Position numbers and translations under genes: made by a program. A stretch of DNA of 64,000 nt, from positions 88,496-152,495 of the forward strand of contig NZ_CAMFJS010000010.1 in the NCBI RefSeq assembly GCF_945956965.1, read 5' to 3'. The notes under the pieces were generated by a model. The model saw only the letters and a program-made list of their open reading frames with translations. It searched no databases and was not told where the DNA came from. Positions 26,108 through 35,925 of this stretch are shown piece after piece. This stretch comes from an uncultured Roseateles sp. GTDB lineage: Bacteria; Pseudomonadota; Gammaproteobacteria; Burkholderiales; Burkholderiaceae_C. Each line of letters begins with the position of its first letter. The first letter of the stretch is position 1.

Positions 26108-27943
26108 GTGCCGAACGCCTTCAATTTCAACACCTCGCCCTTTGACTGCCTGAGCCTGGCGGAGCGCCAGCTGGTGCGCGATCAGCTGGACATCGCCTAC
26201 TTCCGCCCCGGCGATGTGCTGCTGGCGCCGGGCGTGGCGCCCGAGCACCTGTTCATCATCATCAAAGGCTTTGTGCAGCAATTTGAGGGCGAGGAGCATG
26301 TCGCCACCTTCGGGCCTGAGGACACTTTTGATGGCCGCGCCCTGGTGGCCGGCAAGGTCAGCGGCCGCTTTGTGGCGGCGCAAGAGGTGCTGGCCTATCA
26401 GCTGGCGCGCAGCGCGGTCAATGAGCTGATCTCCAGCAATGCCACCTTCAGCGCCATGCTCTTCGCCGATCTGTCGAAAAAGATCAACGCCCTGGCCGCG
26501 CGTGGCAGCCAGCATGAGACGCAGTCCTTGGGGCTGGCGCGGGTGGCCCAGGCCGGCGTGCGGGCCGTGCATCAGTTGCCGGCGGCCACCGACATCGTCA
26601 GCGTGGCCCGCTGCTTTGCCGAGCAGCGCTGCGACCATGTGCTGGTGCTGGACGCTCAAACTGAGCCACCCCGCATCGGCCTCTTCAGCAGCAATGATCT
26701 GCAGCGCGCCATTCTGGACGGCCGCCCGCTGGATCGCCTGGCCGTGGGCGAGTTGGCCAGCTTCAAGCTGGTCTGGGTGGCCGAGACCGACTATCTCTTC
26801 GACGCCCTGATCACCATGATCCGCCACAAGGTGCGCCGGGTGGTGGTGCGTCAAGCCGATGCGCCGGATGCGCGCATCCTCGGCACCTTGGATCAGCTCG
26901 ATCTGCTGAGCTTTCTGACCAATCACTCCTACCTCATCACCCGCCAGATTCAGGAGGCGCAGGGGCTGGAGGCGCTGCGCCTGGCGGCCCAGCAGATCAA
27001 TGCCTTGATCGCCTTGCTGTACCGCGGCGGCACCAAGATCAATCTGATCGCGCGTCTGGTGCAAGAGCTCAATGCCCAGCTGTTCGAGCGGGCTTGGCAG
27101 CTGATTGCGCCGGCCGATCTGCAGGCCAATAGCTGCTTGTTCGTGATGGGCAGCGAGGGGCGGGGTGAGCAGTTGCTCAAGACCGATCAGGACAATGGCC
27201 TGGTGCTACGCGACGGCTACACGCCGCCGGCCGACCTGGCCGAGATCTGCACACGCTTTTCGCAGGCCCTGGCCGATTTTGGCTACCCCGAATGCCCTGG
27301 CGGCATCATGCTCAGCCGCCCGGACTGGCGCCACAGTGCCACCGAATTCGCACAGACCGTGCGGCGCTGGCTGCTGATGCCCACGGCGGACAGCTTGATG
27401 GCCCTGGCCATCTTCATCGACGCCCATGCGGTGGCCGGCGATGCCATGCTGCTGGAGACGCTGCGGGCCGAGGTGTTCAAGCAGGTGCTGGACAACGATG
27501 CGCTGCTGGCGCGCTTTTGCGCCGTCATCAACGCCTTCGAGCAAGGCCAGGGCTGGTGGAACAAGTTGCTGCATCTGGGCGACAGCCACGGCCAGCAGTT
27601 GGACCTCAAGCGCGTCGGCACTTTCCCGCTGGTGCATGGCGTGCGCAGCCTGGCGCTGGCCCACCGGGTCACCGCCACCAGCACCGTGGCTCGCATCGAG
27701 GCCTTGGCGGCGCAAGACCATTTGCCGGCCGATCTGGCCACCGATCTGATCGACAGCCTGCACTTCTTCATGGGCCTCAAACTCAAGACCGGCCTGGCCG
27801 CGCTGGAGCAAGGTCAGCAGGGCGGCGCCATCGCGCTGGATCAGCTCTCCAGCCAGGATCGCCACTTGCTCAAAGACACCCTGGGCGTGGTCAAGCGCCT
27901 GCGCGCCTTGCTGCATCTGCGTTTCCGATTGGATATGTTGTGA
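26108..27943 (+). CDS. Cyclic nucleotide-binding, CBS and DUF294 nucleotidyltransferase-like protein
   Basis: 611 residues from a GTG start. Domains in order: a cyclic-nucleotide-binding fold (~15-125, RPGDVLLAPGVAPEHLFIII, FEGEEHVATFGPEDTFDG), two CBS motifs (~155-285), and a DUF294 nucleotidyltransferase-like domain (~335-470) with MGSEGRGEQLLKTDQDNGLV, whose GS and DxD residues resemble the GlnD/GlnE class. DUF294_C follows (to ~600). Such proteins often neighbour acetate or solute symporters and a DnaQ-like exonuclease, as here (exonuclease 53 bp downstream, actP beyond). The reaction is unknown; a nucleotide-responsive modifying enzyme is the usual inference. Confidence 0.88.
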   Translation: MPNAFNFNTSPFDCLSLAERQLVRDQLDIAYFRPGDVLLAPGVAPEHLFIIIKGFVQQFEGEEHVATFGPEDTFDGRALVAGKVSGRFVAAQEVLAYQLARSAVNELISSNATFSAMLFADLSKKINALAARGSQHETQSLGLARVAQAGVRAVHQLPAATDIVSVARCFAEQRCDHVLVLDAQTEPPRIGLFSSNDLQRAILDGRPLDRLAVGELASFKLVWVAETDYLFDALITMIRHKVRRVVVRQADAPDARILGTLDQLDLLSFLTNHSYLITRQIQEAQGLEALRLAAQQINALIALLYRGGTKINLIARLVQELNAQLFERAWQLIAPADLQANSCLFVMGSEGRGEQLLKTDQDNGLVLRDGYTPPADLAEICTRFSQALADFGYPECPGGIMLSRPDWRHSATEFAQTVRRWLLMPTADSLMALAIFIDAHAVAGDAMLLETLRAEVFKQVLDNDALLARFCAVINAFEQGQGWWNKLLHLGDSHGQQLDLKRVGTFPLVHGVRSLALAHRVTATSTVARIEALAAQDHLPADLATDLIDSLHFFMGLKLKTGLAALEQGQQGGAIALDQLSSQDRHLLKDTLGVVKRLRALLHLRFRLDML

Positions 27944-27996
27944 GGCGCATCCGGGCTGTTGCAGGGGCGCGCTGCGCTTCCTCAGGCGGGCAGTAA

Positions 27997-28629
27997 ATGT
28001 TCTGGCAACAAATCAAACGCCGCTGGTTGCTCTACCACTTGGGGGAGCCGGCCTTCGCGCCCATGTTCGAGCCGCCGCCGGCGGATGAGTGGGTGTCGCT
28101 GGACTGCGAAACCACCGGCCTGGACCCGCAGTGCGACGAAATCATCGCCATCGGAGCGGTGCGCATCAAGGGCAATCGGGTGCTGAGCAGCCAGCGCCTC
28201 GACCTGCTGGTGCGGCCCGAGAAAAAAGCCATCTCGGCGGAGGCCGTCAAGGTCCATGGCCTGCTGGCGCAAGACGTGGCGGGCGGGGTGGACATTGACA
28301 CCGCGATGCGCCAGTTGCTGCACTTCATAGGCCCGCGGCCCTTGGTGGGCTATTACCTGGAGTTCGACGTAGCGCTGATCAATCGCGCCATCTTCCCGCT
28401 GTTGGGCCTGGGGCTGCCGCAGCCCAAGCTGGAGATCTCGTCGATGTATTACGACTGGAAGCAGCGGCATCTGCCGCCTTATCAGCATGGGGCCAGCATT
28501 GATTTGCGCCTGGCCACTTTGATGCAGGACCTGGGCCTGCCTGAGCGGCCCGCCCACAATGCCCTCAACGACGCCATCATGGCGGCGCTGGCTTTTGTGA
28601 AGCTGCGCAATTTGCTGGCGGAGAAGTAG
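27997..28629 (+). CDS. DEDDh 3'-5' exonuclease, DnaQ-like
   Basis: 210 residues. Exonuclease motif I is VSLDCETTGLDP (Asp-x-Glu), motif II is VGYYLEFDVALINR, and motif III HNALNDAIMAAL has the catalytic His and final Asp, so all DEDDh residues are present. It resembles DNA polymerase III epsilon but lacks the C-terminal tail that binds the alpha subunit. It follows the CNMP/CBS/DUF294 gene closely and is probably in the same operon. Substrate unknown; DNA repair or RNA turnover are both possible. Confidence 0.9.
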   Translation: MFWQQIKRRWLLYHLGEPAFAPMFEPPPADEWVSLDCETTGLDPQCDEIIAIGAVRIKGNRVLSSQRLDLLVRPEKKAISAEAVKVHGLLAQDVAGGVDIDTAMRQLLHFIGPRPLVGYYLEFDVALINRAIFPLLGLGLPQPKLEISSMYYDWKQRHLPPYQHGASIDLRLATLMQDLGLPERPAHNALNDAIMAALAFVKLRNLLAEK

Positions 28630-28677
28630 CGGCGGCAGGCGGCTTGCAGCCAGTACTCAGTGCCGAGCGAGCATAAA

Positions 28678-28701
28678 AAAACCGGGCCGAGGCCCGGTTT
28701 T
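28678..28701. terminator. Bidirectional intrinsic terminator
   Basis: AAAACCGGGC / GCCCGGTTTT 10-bp stem with a 4-nt loop, A-run on the left and TTTTGCTTTT on the right. It separates the convergent exonuclease gene and actP. Confidence 0.92.
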
Positions 28702-28722
28702 GCTTTTGCGCTGAAGCTGAGA

Positions 28723-30450
28723 TCAGTGGCCCGATGCGCCCGAGGAACCCAGGCCGGTTTCCGAGCGCACCTGCTGCGCATCGAAGTCGGCACGCTCTTT
28801 GGCGGCTTGCGGGCTGCGATCCAGCAGGCTCACCACCCAGATCGTCACGAAGGCGATGGTCATGGAGAACAGCGCGGGCGAGGAGTAGGGGAACCAAGCC
28901 GAGCCCTTGGGGTTGCCCAGCGTGGCTTCCCACACCGAGGGCGACACGATGGTCAGCGCTACCGAAGTCACCAGACCCACAAAGCCGCCGACCACGGCGC
29001 CCTTGGTGGTGCAGTCCTTCCACAACACGCTCATGAACAGCACGGGGAAGTTGGCCGAGGCGGCAATTGCGAAGGCCAGCGACACCATGAAGGCGATGTT
29101 CTGCTTCTCAAAGGCAATGCCCAGCACCACGGCAATCACGCCCAGGCACAGGGTGGTGATGCGCGAGACGCGCAGTTCCTTGGCGCTGTCGGCCTTGCCC
29201 TTTTTGAACACAGTGGCGTAGAGGTCATGCGAGACGGCCGAAGCGCCCGACAAGGTCAGGCCTGCGACCACGGCCAGGATGGTGGCGAAGGCCACGGCCG
29301 AGATGAAGCCGTAGAACACATTGCCGCCCACCGCCTTGGCCACCAGCACGGCCGCCATATTGGCCGTGCCCGCGCCGCCCAGGATCACGCCCTTGGCCAC
29401 ATTGGCGTACTCAGGATCGGTCAGCACCAGGGTGATGGCGCCGAAGCCGATGATGAAGATCAGCACATAGAAGTAGCCGATCCAGGTGGTGGCCCAGAAC
29501 ACCGACTTGCGCGCTTGCTTGGCATCCGGCACGGTGAAGAAGCGCATCAGGATGTGGGGCAGGCCCGCGGTGCCGAACATCAGCGCCATACCGAAGCTGA
29601 TGGCCGAGATTGGGTCTTTCACAAAGCCGCCGGGGTTCATGATGGAGGCGCCGATCTTGGCGGCTTCCTCAGCGGTCTTGCCCGAGTTGGCGGCCACGGC
29701 GGTCTTCACTTCCACGCCCTTGGCAAACAAGGCTTCCAGGCTGAAACCGAACTTGGACATCACCATCACCGCCATGAAGGTCACCCCGCACAGCAGCAAG
29801 CAGGCCTTGATGATCTGCACCCAGGTGGTGGCAGTCATGCCGCCGAAGAGCACATAAATCATCATCAGCGCGCCGACGATGACCACCGCCATCCAATACT
29901 CCAAGCCGAACAGCAGCTTGATCAGTTGGCCGGCACCGACCATTTGCGCGATCAGGTAGAAGGCCACGACGACCAGCGTGCCCGAGGCCGCAAAGGCGCG
30001 GATGGGGGTTTGCTGGAAGCGGTAGCCGGCCACGTCGGCGAATGTGAACTTGCCCAGATTGCGCAGGCGCTCAGCCATCAAGAAGGTGATGATGGGCCAG
30101 CCGACCAAGAAGCCGATGGAGTAGATCAAGCCGTCATAACCATTGGCCATGACGGCAGCAGAAATACCCAGGAAAGAGGCGGCGGACATATAGTCGCCCG
30201 CGATCGCCAAGCCGTTCTGGAAGCCGGTGATGCCGCCGCCGCCGGTGTAGAAGTCGGCCGCGGAACGGGTCTTGGCGGCCGCCCATTTGGTGATGTACAA
30301 GGTGCCGACCACGAAGACGGCGAACATGGAAATGGCGGTCCAGTTGGTGGCCTGTTTGGCCACCTGGCCCATATCGGCGCCGGCGGCGAAGGCCGTAGAA
30401 GCGAAGCCGACCAGGGCGCTCAGGACGAGAGTTTTGCCGAGCTGATTCAT
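28723..30450 (-). CDS. actP: Cation/acetate symporter ActP
   Basis: Sodium:solute symporter of 575 residues with about 13 membrane segments and a cleavable N-terminal signal ([22 protein letters not shown]), a feature of ActP. Characteristic stretches are [34 protein letters not shown] and [19 protein letters not shown]. It imports acetate and other short carboxylates with a cation. Its ATG overlaps the stop of the DUF485 gene (ATGA), the standard yjcH-actP arrangement. acs, the usual first gene of the operon, is not here. Confidence 0.95.
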   Translation of the reverse strand: MNQLGKTLVLSALVGFASTAFAAGADMGQVAKQATNWTAISMFAVFVVGTLYITKWAAAKTRSAADFYTGGGGITGFQNGLAIAGDYMSAASFLGISAAVMANGYDGLIYSIGFLVGWPIITFLMAERLRNLGKFTFADVAGYRFQQTPIRAFAASGTLVVVAFYLIAQMVGAGQLIKLLFGLEYWMAVVIVGALMMIYVLFGGMTATTWVQIIKACLLLCGVTFMAVMVMSKFGFSLEALFAKGVEVKTAVAANSGKTAEEAAKIGASIMNPGGFVKDPISAISFGMALMFGTAGLPHILMRFFTVPDAKQARKSVFWATTWIGYFYVLIFIIGFGAITLVLTDPEYANVAKGVILGGAGTANMAAVLVAKAVGGNVFYGFISAVAFATILAVVAGLTLSGASAVSHDLYATVFKKGKADSAKELRVSRITTLCLGVIAVVLGIAFEKQNIAFMVSLAFAIAASANFPVLFMSVLWKDCTTKGAVVGGFVGLVTSVALTIVSPSVWEATLGNPKGSAWFPYSSPALFSMTIAFVTIWVVSLLDRSPQAAKERADFDAQQVRSETGLGSSGASGH

Positions 30451-30755
30451 TTCACTTCCTCTTCCAGAATTTCACGCGTCAGGCGGTCGAACTCACCGTT
30501 GGCGCGGCGCACATACAGGGCCGTGATCACGATGGTGAAGACGATCACGCCGAAGGCGATAGGCACACCCACCGTGGTCACGCCAGCGCCGATCTTTTGC
30601 GAGAGGAATTCCTTGTTGAAGGCAATCAGCGAGATGTAGCCGAAATAGACCACCAGCATCAGCACCGTCAGCAAGCGGCCAAAGCCGTCGCGCTTGGATT
30701 TAAGTTCCTGATACTTGGGATTGGCCCGAATCCGGGCCACTACGGTGTCCGTCAT
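30447..30755 (-). CDS. DUF485 inner-membrane protein (YjcH-like)
   Basis: 102 residues with two membrane segments (~28-48 and ~62-84) framed by charged ends ([18 protein letters not shown] and [15 protein letters not shown]). This is the DUF485/YjcH family that always accompanies ActP-type symporters. Its stop overlaps the actP start by four bases. The role is unproven; it is probably an accessory subunit of the symporter. Confidence 0.92.
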   Translation of the reverse strand: MTDTVVARIRANPKYQELKSKRDGFGRLLTVLMLVVYFGYISLIAFNKEFLSQKIGAGVTTVGVPIAFGVIVFTIVITALYVRRANGEFDRLTREILEEEVK

Positions 30756-31261
30756 GTTGTCTACTCCTGGTTTGTGACTGCGTGCGCCCTGCCTTGACTG
30801 CCTGGCTGACGCTTGAATACAGGCACAGTGTCTGGGCTCAGACTGACCGGCAACTGACCCGGCCCAGGAGCGGATTGGATTTTTTGGGACAGCCGCGTTG
30901 CTTCATGCGCCAATCAGTCAGCTGCATGTCAGTTCTTCAGATGCTTGCGCTCCGACTGACTGTGTAGGCGGCGAATCAGGGCGGGCCTGCCTTGGGTGTG
31001 CGAATGGTGTGCTCGGTCGGCCAAAGCTTTGGCTTGAAGCCCTAACTTTTCAAGTCGGCGGTTTATCCGTACTCAGGCTTGGGTGAATCGCCGGCTTGTG
31101 CAAGTGCCGCCTGCAGCACCAAGGTCGGGTGCTCGAGCCCTGCTGGTAAAAATAGCGTGGCGAAACTGCCTCATGTTGCGGCTTCAAACCTGTAAGTTTT
31201 TGTGTCCAATAGGCGCAAACTAACAAGATACCAATCGCCCGCATTGGTCTGCCTGCCATCC
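30756..31261. other. Intergenic region, no gene seen
   Basis: About 500 bp between two divergent operons (DUF485-actP and the kinase pair). Short open frames lack a ribosome site or recognisable product. GC is lower than in the genes, as expected for a double promoter region. I found no clear -35/-10 pair, hairpin or repeat. Confidence 0.5.
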
Positions 31262-33244
31262 ATGTCCGCTCCCGACTCCACTGCGAGCACCACCCCTGAT
31301 TCCGGCGCCGCGCCCCAAGCGACCCCTGGAGCGTCTGCGCCAGCTCCCGCCGCCTCGCCCAGCGCGACACCGATGCGCCGCTTTGGCCGCTTCGAGTTGC
31401 GCGCCTTGCTCAGCAAGAGCGCGCGCAGCATGTTGTGGCTGGTGTTTGATGCACGCCTGGGCCAGGAGCTGATTCTTTGCTTGCCGCGCACCGCGCCCAA
31501 CACGCCTGAAGCCATGAGCCATTGGCTGAAGATGGCCAATGGTGTGTCGCGGGTGCAGCACCCCAATCTGGCCCATGTGATCGAGGTGGGGCAAGTGGAG
31601 CAATGGCCCTTCATTGCTTATGACCGGGCCTTGGGCGAAACGCTGGACGAGCGCCTGGCCCGCCAGGCGGTGCCTGCGCCGCTGGAGGCGGCGGACTGGG
31701 TCTGCCAGTTTCTGGAAGGCCTGGCATTCGCCCATGAGGCAGGGCATGCGCATCGCGATATTCAATGCGCCAGCCTGATCATCAGCTCGACCAACCAGGT
31801 GCGCGTTTTGGGCCTGGAGGTGGCGCAAGAGGTCTTCCCGGCGTCGGCCGACTTCAATACCGTGACGCGGCGTGCGGTCCGCGAGTCCGCCGAAGAGGAT
31901 GTGCTGTGCGTGGGCCTGATCCTGCACCGCATCCTCAGTGGCCGCCCCGCCTTGGACCGCGCCGACTTGCAAGCGGCCGTGCAAGAGATGCAGCCTCTGG
32001 GTCGCGAACTGGTGCGCATGGGCTGGGAAACGCCTTACCCGATCCCTGACCCGCTGCGCGCCATTTGCAACCGCGCCACCGACCGCCAAGCCCGCCAGCG
32101 CTATCACATGGCGCGCAGCTTTTTGCGCGCGCTCGATGGTTGGCGCACGGCGGCCGGCCAGGATCAGGGCGGGCCGATTGCGCTTCTGATGGACAAGCTG
32201 CAGCGCATCGGTCATTTGCCCAGCACCAGCTCGGCCCTGCAGCGGGTGGGGCAGTCCTCGGCCATGGAGCGCCAGCATGCCAGCGCCTTGTCCGGCCTGG
32301 TCTTGCAAGACATGGCCCTGAGCTTGGAGTTGCTGCGCCGGGTCAACAATTCTTTGAAGCAAAACGGTTCGGCCGGTGGCGGCGCGGTGCTGAATATGCA
32401 GCGCGCCATTGCCATGATCGGGCTCGAAGGCGTGCAACAGGCGGCGCGTGCGCTCAAGCCCTGGCCGGGGCCGCTGAGCCCGGTGCAGGCCGAGATGCTG
32501 AAAAGCTTGATGAAGCGCGTTCAGCATGCCGGGCAAATCGCGCAAGCGCTGCGGCCGGCGGGTTATGACGGCGAGGTGGTCTATCTGATCACGGTGATGC
32601 AAAACCTGGGGCGCCTGCTGATGCAGTACCACTTCCCGGACGATGCTCAGCAAATCCGCCAACTGATGCAGCCGCCAGAACCCACGGTTGAATTCCCCAA
32701 CCCCGCCAGCCTGAGTGAACAAGCGGCCGCTTTTGCGGTGCTGGGCTGTGATTTGGATAGCCTGGGCGCCGCCGTGGCCCGGCATTGGAGCTTGGGTGAC
32801 GAGTTGCTGCACATGATTCGCCGCCAGTCACCCGACGCCCCGGTGCGCCACAGCGAAGGTGACGCCGACCTGCTGCGCCTGACTTGCAGCTTTGCCAATG
32901 AATTGGAAGACGCCTTGAATCTGCCCGAGAGCAAACGCCAGGCCGGCATCGAGATTGCCACCCGGCGTTATGCCCGGCCCTTGGGTCTGGGCTTGCGCGA
33001 GGTCTACAACGCCTTGAATCCCGAGGCGCCCAAGGCCGCGGACGACTTTCCTCAGGATCGCGCCGAGGCCTTGCGTGACAAGCCCCAAGCGCCCGTCGAT
33101 CCTCTGCAGCCGGGGGCGATTGCTGCGCCTAAGGCCTCGGCATTGCGCTCCCGCTTGGCGGCAATGGCGCCGCCTCAACGTGATGGCGGTAGCGGCGGTA
33201 GTAGCGGTAATGGCGGCAACAGCGGTGCAGGAGGCGCACGATGA
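31262..33244 (+). CDS. Pseudokinase-HDOD protein
   Basis: 660 residues. A Ser/Ala/Pro-rich N-terminus (~1-37) precedes a Ser/Thr-kinase-like domain (~40-310), then a HDOD domain (~325-560) and a Gly/Ser-rich tail. The kinase fold is recognisable (FGRFELRALLSKSARSMLW, HAHRDIQCASLII) but degenerate. The ATP-binding Lys aligned with ALKVLRP of the next gene is Cys73, the loop keeps His164-Arg165-Asp166 but has Gln168 and Ser171 where Lys and Asn are expected, and DFG is replaced by LGL (183-185). It is therefore probably catalytically dead. I chose ATG 31262; the longer frame from 31202 is less likely. The stop overlaps the start of the active kinase gene by four bases. Confidence 0.85.
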   Translation: MSAPDSTASTTPDSGAAPQATPGASAPAPAASPSATPMRRFGRFELRALLSKSARSMLWLVFDARLGQELILCLPRTAPNTPEAMSHWLKMANGVSRVQHPNLAHVIEVGQVEQWPFIAYDRALGETLDERLARQAVPAPLEAADWVCQFLEGLAFAHEAGHAHRDIQCASLIISSTNQVRVLGLEVAQEVFPASADFNTVTRRAVRESAEEDVLCVGLILHRILSGRPALDRADLQAAVQEMQPLGRELVRMGWETPYPIPDPLRAICNRATDRQARQRYHMARSFLRALDGWRTAAGQDQGGPIALLMDKLQRIGHLPSTSSALQRVGQSSAMERQHASALSGLVLQDMALSLELLRRVNNSLKQNGSAGGGAVLNMQRAIAMIGLEGVQQAARALKPWPGPLSPVQAEMLKSLMKRVQHAGQIAQALRPAGYDGEVVYLITVMQNLGRLLMQYHFPDDAQQIRQLMQPPEPTVEFPNPASLSEQAAAFAVLGCDLDSLGAAVARHWSLGDELLHMIRRQSPDAPVRHSEGDADLLRLTCSFANELEDALNLPESKRQAGIEIATRRYARPLGLGLREVYNALNPEAPKAADDFPQDRAEALRDKPQAPVDPLQPGAIAAPKASALRSRLAAMAPPQRDGGSGGSSGNGGNSGAGGAR

Positions 33245-35724
33245 GCGCCGAGCAGCCGCCAAGCCGGGCCCGCCCCGGCGCCCTCCCGGTGATGGAGCAG
33301 TTGCCCCAGCTGGGTCGATTCCGTCTGCTCAAAAAACTGGGTGAGGGCGCGCAAGCCACCGTCTGGTTGGCCCATGACCCGCGCCTGGATCGCGAGGTGG
33401 CGCTGAAAGTGCTGCGCCCCGGTACCGACCCAGGCAGCGTGGATGAATGGCTGCACGAGGCGCGCGCCGTCAGCCGCCTGACCCACCCTTTCATCGTGCC
33501 GATTTTTGAGGCCGACACCCAGGGCGCACAGTCCTATATGGTGTTTGAGTATGTGCCCGGCGGCACCTTGGTGGACTTGATGCGTCGCCAGGGCAAGCTG
33601 GATGCTCGCGCGGCGGTGGAGTTGTGCATGGACGTGCTGGACGGCCTGCATGCCGCCCACCAAGCGGGTGTGGTGCACCGCGATCTAAAGCCCAGCAATA
33701 TCTTGATCGACGCCAAGGGCCGTGCCCGGGTGATGGACTTCGGCATTGCCGGCCGTGTGCTTGCGAGCAGTGGCGGGGCGGCGCCGCCAGCGCAGCGCAG
33801 CGAGCGCGTGGTGGGCACGCCCGGCTATTTGTCGCCCGAGGCCGCGGCCGGCATGGCGCCCAGCCCGCAGATGGATGTGTTTGCCGCGTCCATCTTGCTG
33901 GTGGAAATGCTCAGTGGCCGGCGCCTCAACTACGACCCCGACCCCTGGCGCGCGGTGCAGCGGGTGCAGGACGAACAATTCCTGGTGCCCGGCGATCTGG
34001 GGCCGGATGTGGATGACGCCTTGCGGGCCATCATCCAGCGCGGCCTGGCTCGGGACCCGGAGCAGCGTTGGCTGGACGCACATCTGATGCATGACGCTTT
34101 AGCGGAGTGGCTCAACCCCACTGAAGATGCACCGGCCGCTGCGGATGCTACCGGCGAGGGCGCTGCCCTGGAATTCTTGCTGCGGCGCATGCGCCATCAG
34201 GGGGATTTCCCGGCCATGGCCAATGCGGTCAGCCGGATTCAGCGCCTGACACTGTCGGAGAAGGAAAGCCTCAGCAGCCTCTCCAACGAGATTTTGAAAG
34301 ACGTGGCGCTGACCCAAAAGCTGCTGCGTCTGGTCAACACGGTGCAATACAGCCAGGCGGGGGCGGGTGGCATCACCACCATCTCGCGTGCCGTCGCCTT
34401 GGTGGGCTTCGGTGGCATACGCAATCTGGCCTTGTCCTTGATCCTGCTTGAACGCATGGAGAACAAAGCCCATGCGCAGCAGCTGCGCGAGGAGTTTTTG
34501 CGCTCCTTGATGGCGGCCTCGCTGGCGCGGGAGTTGGCTGCGGGTGGGCGCGATGGCGAAGAGGCCTTTCTTTGCGCGATGTTCCATAACCTTGGGCGCT
34601 CACTGACCGAGTTCTATTTCCCGGAAGAAGCGCGCCAGATCCGCCGCATTACCCGGCCCGAGCGCGGCCCGCTGCTGGTCAAAGATGCGCCCGTCCCGGT
34701 GCCGGAGTGGATTGCCTCGGCCCGCATTCTGGGCATGAGCTATGACCAGCTGGGCATGGGTGTGGCCAAGCAATGGGGATTGCCAGAGAGCCTGCAGCTG
34801 AGCATGCGCCGCCCCGAAGGTGAACCACCGTTGCGCCAAATCAGCAACCCCGATGAGCGCCAACGCTGGCTGGCCCACGCGGCCAATGATGTGGCGGATG
34901 TGATTCTGCGCACCGAGCCGGCCCAGGCGCATGCCCGGGTTCATGCCATGGCGCAGCGCTATGCCCGCTGCCTGGGCGTGACGGCCGAGGCCTTCGGCCA
35001 GGCGGCTGATCAAGCGCGCCTGCGCCTGGCGCAGATGACGGCCGTGATGGATCTGGCCTTGCCGCAGAACTCGCCCGCGCTGCGCCTGCTCGCACCCCTG
35101 ACGCCCACGCCGGATGACTCACTCTCTGACCTGCAGTTGCAAGCCACCCAGGTGCTGGACACGACAGAGAATTTGAGCCAGCAGCAGCAGCTCCGCGACC
35201 GCGCGGTGGAAACCTTGGCCGCCGGCATTCAGGACGTCAGCAATGCCATGGTGGAGAACTTCAAGCTCAATGAAGTGCTGCGCATGATTTTGGAATCCAT
35301 CTTCCGGGCCTTGGGCTTCCGGCGGGTGGTTTTTTGCCTGCGCGACCCCAAGCTGGATCAGCTGACCGGGCGCTTTGGTCTCGGCGAGGATGTGGAAGGC
35401 GTGGTGAATTGTTTCAAGATTGCCCTCCAAACCAGCCCTGGCAAACAGGCGGACTTGTTCGAGGCGGTCTGCCAGCGCGGGGTCGATACGCTCATTGCCG
35501 ACGCCAAAGCGAGCAAGATTGCCGATCGTCTGCCTGCTTGGTATTGCGGGCCCGTGGCGGCGAATAGCTTTTTATTGCTGCCTCTCGCATTGCGCGGAAA
35601 GACTTTTGCGCTAATTTACGCCGACAAGGCCAAAACCGGCGGCCTGGACCTGGGCGAAAAAGAACTCTCTTTGCTGCGCACCCTGCGCAATCAGGCCGTG
35701 ATGGCCTTCAAACAGACCGCTTGA
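33241..35724 (+). CDS. Ser/Thr protein kinase-HDOD-GAF signalling protein
   Basis: 827 residues in one chain. An intact kinase domain (~25-290) has the Gly loop LGEGAQATVW, Lys56, HRDLKPSNILI (H146, D148, K150, N153), DFG at 166-168 and GTPGYLSPEA. A HDOD domain (~310-560) reads AISRIQRLTLSEK-like at its start (AVSRIQRLTLSEK) and MFHNLGRSLTEFYFPEEA. A GAF domain closes the protein (~670-825, LGFRRVVFCLRDPKL). No membrane segment is seen, so it is cytoplasmic. It is translationally coupled to the pseudokinase-HDOD gene, which has the same first two domains, so the two probably form a complex. HDOD proteins are linked to c-di-GMP and motility control in other bacteria; the target here is unknown. 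Confidence 0.92.
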   Translation: MSAEQPPSRARPGALPVMEQLPQLGRFRLLKKLGEGAQATVWLAHDPRLDREVALKVLRPGTDPGSVDEWLHEARAVSRLTHPFIVPIFEADTQGAQSYMVFEYVPGGTLVDLMRRQGKLDARAAVELCMDVLDGLHAAHQAGVVHRDLKPSNILIDAKGRARVMDFGIAGRVLASSGGAAPPAQRSERVVGTPGYLSPEAAAGMAPSPQMDVFAASILLVEMLSGRRLNYDPDPWRAVQRVQDEQFLVPGDLGPDVDDALRAIIQRGLARDPEQRWLDAHLMHDALAEWLNPTEDAPAAADATGEGAALEFLLRRMRHQGDFPAMANAVSRIQRLTLSEKESLSSLSNEILKDVALTQKLLRLVNTVQYSQAGAGGITTISRAVALVGFGGIRNLALSLILLERMENKAHAQQLREEFLRSLMAASLARELAAGGRDGEEAFLCAMFHNLGRSLTEFYFPEEARQIRRITRPERGPLLVKDAPVPVPEWIASARILGMSYDQLGMGVAKQWGLPESLQLSMRRPEGEPPLRQISNPDERQRWLAHAANDVADVILRTEPAQAHARVHAMAQRYARCLGVTAEAFGQAADQARLRLAQMTAVMDLALPQNSPALRLLAPLTPTPDDSLSDLQLQATQVLDTTENLSQQQQLRDRAVETLAAGIQDVSNAMVENFKLNEVLRMILESIFRALGFRRVVFCLRDPKLDQLTGRFGLGEDVEGVVNCFKIALQTSPGKQADLFEAVCQRGVDTLIADAKASKIADRLPAWYCGPVAANSFLLLPLALRGKTFALIYADKAKTGGLDLGEKELSLLRTLRNQAVMAFKQTA

Positions 35725-35841
35725 CGGCCTGCCGGAGTTCAAAAGCTGCTACCTCTAATTGAGTGGTGGCATGTAAGCGTGCGTAAACGTATCATTGCCG
35801 CCTTGTAAAGACGCACGGCCTAGGCCTTGACGTCCAGCATG

Positions 35842-35874
35842 AAAAAGCGCTCGCTTCTGGTGAGCGTTTTGTTT
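35842..35874 (+). terminator. Weak intrinsic terminator after the kinase operon
   Basis: AAAAAGCGCTC and GAGCGTTTTG form a short stem (5 GC-rich pairs plus a G-T and A-T pairs) with a ~8-nt loop and a T-rich tail TTTTGTTTG. It lies about 120 bp after the kinase stop and before the glycosyltransferase gene. Confidence 0.6.
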
Positions 35875-35925
35875 GTATGCCATCGGCGCAGATGCGGGAG
35901 TCGCTCTGCCCGCAGAGGGAACTCC

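Noticed and set aside
28660..30639. 659-codon plus-strand open frame opposite actP
   Set aside because: His/Gly/Asp-rich shadow of a membrane transporter gene that has all family motifs.
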